Shown: piece after piece, positions 12,895 through 15,690 of the stretch
Layout: every line of letters starts with the position of its first letter
Position numbering within the stretch: position 1 is the stretch's first letter
DNA from: Verrucomicrobia bacterium UBA740
GTDB taxonomy: Bacteria; Verrucomicrobiota; Kiritimatiellia; RFP12; UBA1067
NCBI GenBank assembly: GCA_002298665.1
Contig: DBKW01000095.1
Span: 16,276-31,965, forward strand
Length of the DNA: 15,690 bases
Direction: 5' to 3'
Made by a program: the position numbers and the translations under genes
The notes under the pieces: model-generated
Seen by the model: only the letters and a program-made list of their open reading frames with translations
What the model was told of the DNA's origin: nothing
Database searches by the model: none

Positions 12895-13682
12895 GCGACA
12901 TCCTGGTCGAACTCAGCGCCGCCCGGCGCAAAGACGCGGAAGACCTCGCCCGCAACGAGAGTTTCGCCGCCCTCAAGGAACGCGTGCGCGAACTGCCGCC
13001 CCCGGCGGACTTCTGCGCGGCGTTCCGCGGCCCCGGCCTGCACGTCATCGCCGAACTCAAGAAGGCCTCTCCCTCCGAAGGCCTCATCCGCGCGGATTTC
13101 GAGCCCGTGGACCTGGCCACGCGCCTGGCCTCGGCGGGCGCCGCGGCGCTTTCCGTCCTCTGCGAACCCCACCGCTTCCTGGGGTCGGACGCGTACCTGG
13201 ACGCGGTCCGCAAGACGGTCGCGATCCCCCTCCTCTACAAGGACTTCATCACGACCCCCTACCAGATCCTCCGGGCACGCGCCACGGGGGCGAGCGCCTG
13301 CCTCCTCATCGCCGCCGTCCTGCCGGACGACGAACTGGCCGCGCTCCTGAATTTCGCCCGCAAGGTCGGGCTCGCCGCGCTCGTCGAAACCCACACGGAG
13401 GACGAAATCCGCCGCGCGGTCCAAACGGGCGCACGCCTCATCGGCGTGAACTGCCGCGATCTGCGCACCTTCCGGACCGACCCCGCCATCACCGCGGCGC
13501 TGCTGGACAAAATCCCCGCCGACCGCCTCCGTATCGCCGAAAGCGGACTGCGCACGGCGGACGATCTGGCGGCCCTCCGCCAGGCCGGGGCGGACGGCTT
13601 TCTCGTCGGCACCACGCTGATGCGCGCCCCCGACCCGGCGGCCAAACTTCGCGAACTCATTTCCAAAGGAACCTCACTATGA
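12891..13682 (+). CDS. trpC: Indole-3-glycerol-phosphate synthase
   Basis: TrpC closes the indole ring from the linear carboxyphenylamino-deoxyribulose phosphate. The 263-residue TIM-barrel has the standard active-site set: VIAELKKASPSEG (Glu55, Lys57), LLYKDFI (Lys117), ALVETHTEDE (Glu166), IGVNCRDL (Asn187, Arg189) and IAESGL (Glu217, Ser218). IGVNCRDL has Cys where most members have a second Asn. The product is the single-domain form; no PRA isomerase (TrpF) domain is attached as in enterobacteria. The ATG overlaps the trpGD stop (ATGA) and its own stop overlaps the trpB start the same way. With no upstream gap, translation probably couples to trpGD. Confidence 0.96.
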   Translation: MSDILVELSAARRKDAEDLARNESFAALKERVRELPPPADFCAAFRGPGLHVIAELKKASPSEGLIRADFEPVDLATRLASAGAAALSVLCEPHRFLGSDAYLDAVRKTVAIPLLYKDFITTPYQILRARATGASACLLIAAVLPDDELAALLNFARKVGLAALVETHTEDEIRRAVQTGARLIGVNCRDLRTFRTDPAITAALLDKIPADRLRIAESGLRTADDLAALRQAGADGFLVGTTLMRAPDPAAKLRELISKGTSL

Positions 13683-14860
13683 AGAACGGACACTACGGCA
13701 TCTACGGCGGCAAATACATCGCCGAAACCCTCATGACGCCCATCAACGAACTCGAGAAGGCGTACAACGAAGCCAAGAACGACCCGGCTTTCCAGGCCGA
13801 GTTCAACGAAATCCTCAAGAACTACGTCGGGCGCGAGAGTCCGCTCACGGAAGCGAAACGCCTTTCGGCGCACCTCGGCGGGGCGACCATCCTCCTCAAG
13901 CGCGAGGACCTGAACCACACCGGCGCCCACAAGGTGAACAACACCATCGGCCAGGCGCTCCTGGCGCGCCGCATGGGCAAGAAGCGCCTGATCGCCGAAA
14001 CCGGCGCGGGCATGCACGGCGTGGCGACCGCCACCGTCGCGGCGCTTTTCGGCATGCCCTGCGAAGTCTACATGGGCGCCATCGACGTCGAGCGCCAGGC
14101 CCCCAACGTGGACCGCATGCGGATGCTCGGCGCGAAAGTCAACGCCATCACCGAGGGCAGCGCCACGCTGAAGGACGCCATGAACGCCGCGCTCCGCGAC
14201 TGGACCGCCAACTGCGACGATACCTTCTACGTCATCGGCACGGTCGCCGGCCCCCACCCCTACCCCGCGATGGTGCGCGACTTCCAGAGCGTCATCGGCA
14301 AGGAAGCGCGCCGCCAGTGCCTGGAACGCTTCGGGCGCCTCCCCGACCAGGCGATCGCGTGCGTCGGCGGCGGCTCGAACGCCATGGGCCTCTTCGCCGG
14401 CTTCGTCGACGACCCGGGCGTGAAGCTCGTCGGCGTCGAGGCGGGCGGCAAGGGACTCGAGACCGGCCAGCATGCCGCCTCCATCAACGGCGGCACGGTC
14501 GGCGTCCTGCACGGCTCGAAGACCTACCTCCTCCAGACGCCGGACGGCCAGATCGTCGACACCTACTCGCTTTCGGCCGGGCTCGACTACCCGGGCGTCG
14601 GCCCCGAGCACGCCTACTTCGCCGACACCGGACGCGCGGAATACACCACCATCAAGGACGACGAAGCCGTCGCGGCCTTCGACGCGCTCTGCCGTTTCGA
14701 GGGCATCATCCCCGCGCTCGAATCGAGCCACGCCCTCGCCGAGGCCATCAAGCGCGCCCCGAACCTGCCCAAAGACACGCTCCTGCTCGTCAACCTCTCC
14801 GGCCGCGGCGACAAGGATCTGCACAGCATCCAGGCCTACAAAGAAAGGATCTCCAAATGA
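13679..14860 (+). CDS. trpB: Tryptophan synthase beta chain
   Basis: TrpB condenses indole with serine using pyridoxal phosphate. The 393-residue product has the normal length and motifs: ILLKREDLNHTGAHKVNNT with the PLP lysine Lys85, LIAETGAGMHGVATATVAALFG with Glu107, VGTVAGPHPYP-type segment (IGTVAGPHPYPAMVRDFQ), the phosphate-binding loop CVGGGSNAMGLF, and GLDYPGVGPEHAY. These fit the TrpB1 type that pairs with TrpA, rather than the free-standing TrpB2. The 4-base ATGA overlaps at both ends tie it to trpC and trpA. All catalytic residues seem intact. Confidence 0.97.
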   Translation: MKNGHYGIYGGKYIAETLMTPINELEKAYNEAKNDPAFQAEFNEILKNYVGRESPLTEAKRLSAHLGGATILLKREDLNHTGAHKVNNTIGQALLARRMGKKRLIAETGAGMHGVATATVAALFGMPCEVYMGAIDVERQAPNVDRMRMLGAKVNAITEGSATLKDAMNAALRDWTANCDDTFYVIGTVAGPHPYPAMVRDFQSVIGKEARRQCLERFGRLPDQAIACVGGGSNAMGLFAGFVDDPGVKLVGVEAGGKGLETGQHAASINGGTVGVLHGSKTYLLQTPDGQIVDTYSLSAGLDYPGVGPEHAYFADTGRAEYTTIKDDEAVAAFDALCRFEGIIPALESSHALAEAIKRAPNLPKDTLLLVNLSGRGDKDLHSIQAYKERISK

Positions 14861-15597
14861 ACCGCATCCAGAAACTCTTCGCTAAAACCCGCGCCGAAAA
14901 ACGCGGCGCCTACGTCGCCTACCTGACCATGGGCGCCCCCACGCTCGACGAAAGCCTCGCCGCCTGCGAGCAGGTCCTCAAGGAGGGCGCGGACATCCTC
15001 GAGCTGGGCGTGCCCTTCTCGGATCCGGTGGCGGACGGCGCCGTCATCCGCGCCGCGGCCCAAAAGGCGCTCGCGAGCGGAACCACCCTGTCGAAAATCC
15101 TCGCCCGCATCCCGGCCTTGCGCGCGGCCCATCCCGATACCCCCCTCGTGGTGTTCTCGTACTACAACCCCATCTACAAGTACGGCATCGAACGCTTCGC
15201 CGCGGACGCCGCGAAAGCGGGCGTGGACGCCGTCCTCGTCGTGGACCTGCCCCTCGAGGAGCGCGACGAACTCGTGGACGTCCTGCGTCCGCAGGGTCTG
15301 ACCTTCATCCCGCTCATCGCCCCGACGACGGGCGCGGAACGCATCGTGGCTTCCGCCAAGGGGCTGGAGGACGCCTTCCTCTACGCCGTCACGGTCAAGG
15401 GCGTCACGGGCGCGCGCCAATCGCTCCCGCCGGAACTGGCGACCCGGCTCGCGGAAATCAAGCGTCTGACGGACGTCCCCGTCGTGGCGGGCTTCGGCAT
15501 CGCGACGCCCGAAGAAGGCGAAGCCATCGCACAGCACTGCGACGGCTTCGTGATCGGTTCGGCCAACGTGCGCCGCCTCCAGGGCGTCACGGCCTGA
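14857..15597 (+). CDS. trpA: Tryptophan synthase alpha chain (short C-terminus)
   Basis: TrpA cleaves indole-3-glycerol phosphate to indole and glyceraldehyde 3-phosphate and passes indole through a tunnel to TrpB. The catalytic acids are Glu49 (ILELGVPFSDP) and Asp60 (PVADG), at the same numbering as E. coli TrpA. YNPIYKYG, VDLPLEE, GVTGAR and GFGIATPEE are further family motifs. The product is 246 residues, while most TrpA proteins are about 260-270: it stops 11 residues after the phosphate-binding GSA (GSANVRRLQGVTA), so the last helices are missing. The other two frames downstream of the stop do not look like a TrpA end, so a simple frameshift is not supported. The start overlaps the trpB stop by 4 bases. 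It is the last gene of the operon. Confidence 0.95.
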   Translation: MNRIQKLFAKTRAEKRGAYVAYLTMGAPTLDESLAACEQVLKEGADILELGVPFSDPVADGAVIRAAAQKALASGTTLSKILARIPALRAAHPDTPLVVFSYYNPIYKYGIERFAADAAKAGVDAVLVVDLPLEERDELVDVLRPQGLTFIPLIAPTTGAERIVASAKGLEDAFLYAVTVKGVTGARQSLPPELATRLAEIKRLTDVPVVAGFGIATPEEGEAIAQHCDGFVIGSANVRRLQGVTA

Positions 15598-15690
15598 CCC
15601 GCAGACATGCGCCCGCGCGCCCGAAGCGGACCGGACGCGGGGCGCTGTACGCTCTCCTCAGTCCAGCCGCGCGGCGGAGCACGGCGCGAT
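15598..15690 (+). terminator. Region after trpA with a G+C-rich hairpin
   Basis: GCGCCCGCG (15609-15617) and CGCGGGGCGC (15636-15645) form a 9-bp stem with one bulged G, without a U-tract, so it is at best a weak or factor-assisted terminator. On the minus strand, the last 33 bases read as an open frame ending at 15658 (…SAARLD, stop), which could be the tail of a convergent gene, but it is too short to call. Confidence 0.3.

Noticed and set aside
15540..15660. Frameshift in the trpA end
   Set aside because: Neither alternative frame after the GSA motif resembles the usual TrpA C-terminus, so a single-base shift does not restore a normal end.

Overview
The window reads as a piece of a G+C-rich Gram-negative chromosome. 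A signal-peptide-bearing outer-membrane barrel protein ending in Phe, an RhlB-like RNA helicase and a trpE-trpGD-trpC-trpB-trpA operon all point to a diderm. The exact lineage cannot be read from the sequence. A PVC-group bacterium (for example Kiritimatiellota) is my low-confidence guess, and a proteobacterium is not excluded.

Left part (1-2435), all on the minus strand, is an accessory-looking module. A promoter and a three-arm inverted-repeat structure (2310-2435) are followed by a second promoter (2174-2202), a small TTG-start ORF, a 407-residue protein of unknown family, an 88-residue excisionase-like helix-turn-helix protein, and the start of a second helix-turn-helix protein that runs off the left edge. 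The content resembles the control and replication region of an integrated element, but no integrase, relaxase or attachment site is inside the window.

Middle part (2493-9330), also minus strand, is core metabolism and translation. Read in the direction of transcription it has rplM-rpsI with a 116-nt leader and a clear terminator, then an RhlB-like DEAD-box helicase with a long Gly/Arg/Lys-rich N-terminal tail, then a DcaP-like porin, a PutP-type Na+/proline symporter and GTP cyclohydrolase I (folE). The porin promoter lies so close to the ATG that its mRNA is probably leaderless.

Right part (9575-15690), plus strand, is a complete attenuator-controlled trp operon. It starts with 22-bp tandem repeats, then an extended -10 promoter. 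Next comes a 24-codon leader peptide with two adjacent Trp codons starting only nine bases after the -10 box. Competing hairpins follow, ending in an intrinsic terminator just before trpE. The genes are trpE, a fused trpGD, trpC, trpB and trpA. The last four are linked by 4-nt ATGA overlaps, so translation is probably coupled. trpF is absent from the operon and TrpA is short at its C-terminus. The trp promoter and the divergent rplM promoter share the same extended -10 sequence.

The best regulatory observations are the trp leader/attenuator with its near-leaderless start, the unrelated three-arm structure in front of the accessory module, and the structured leader of rplM.
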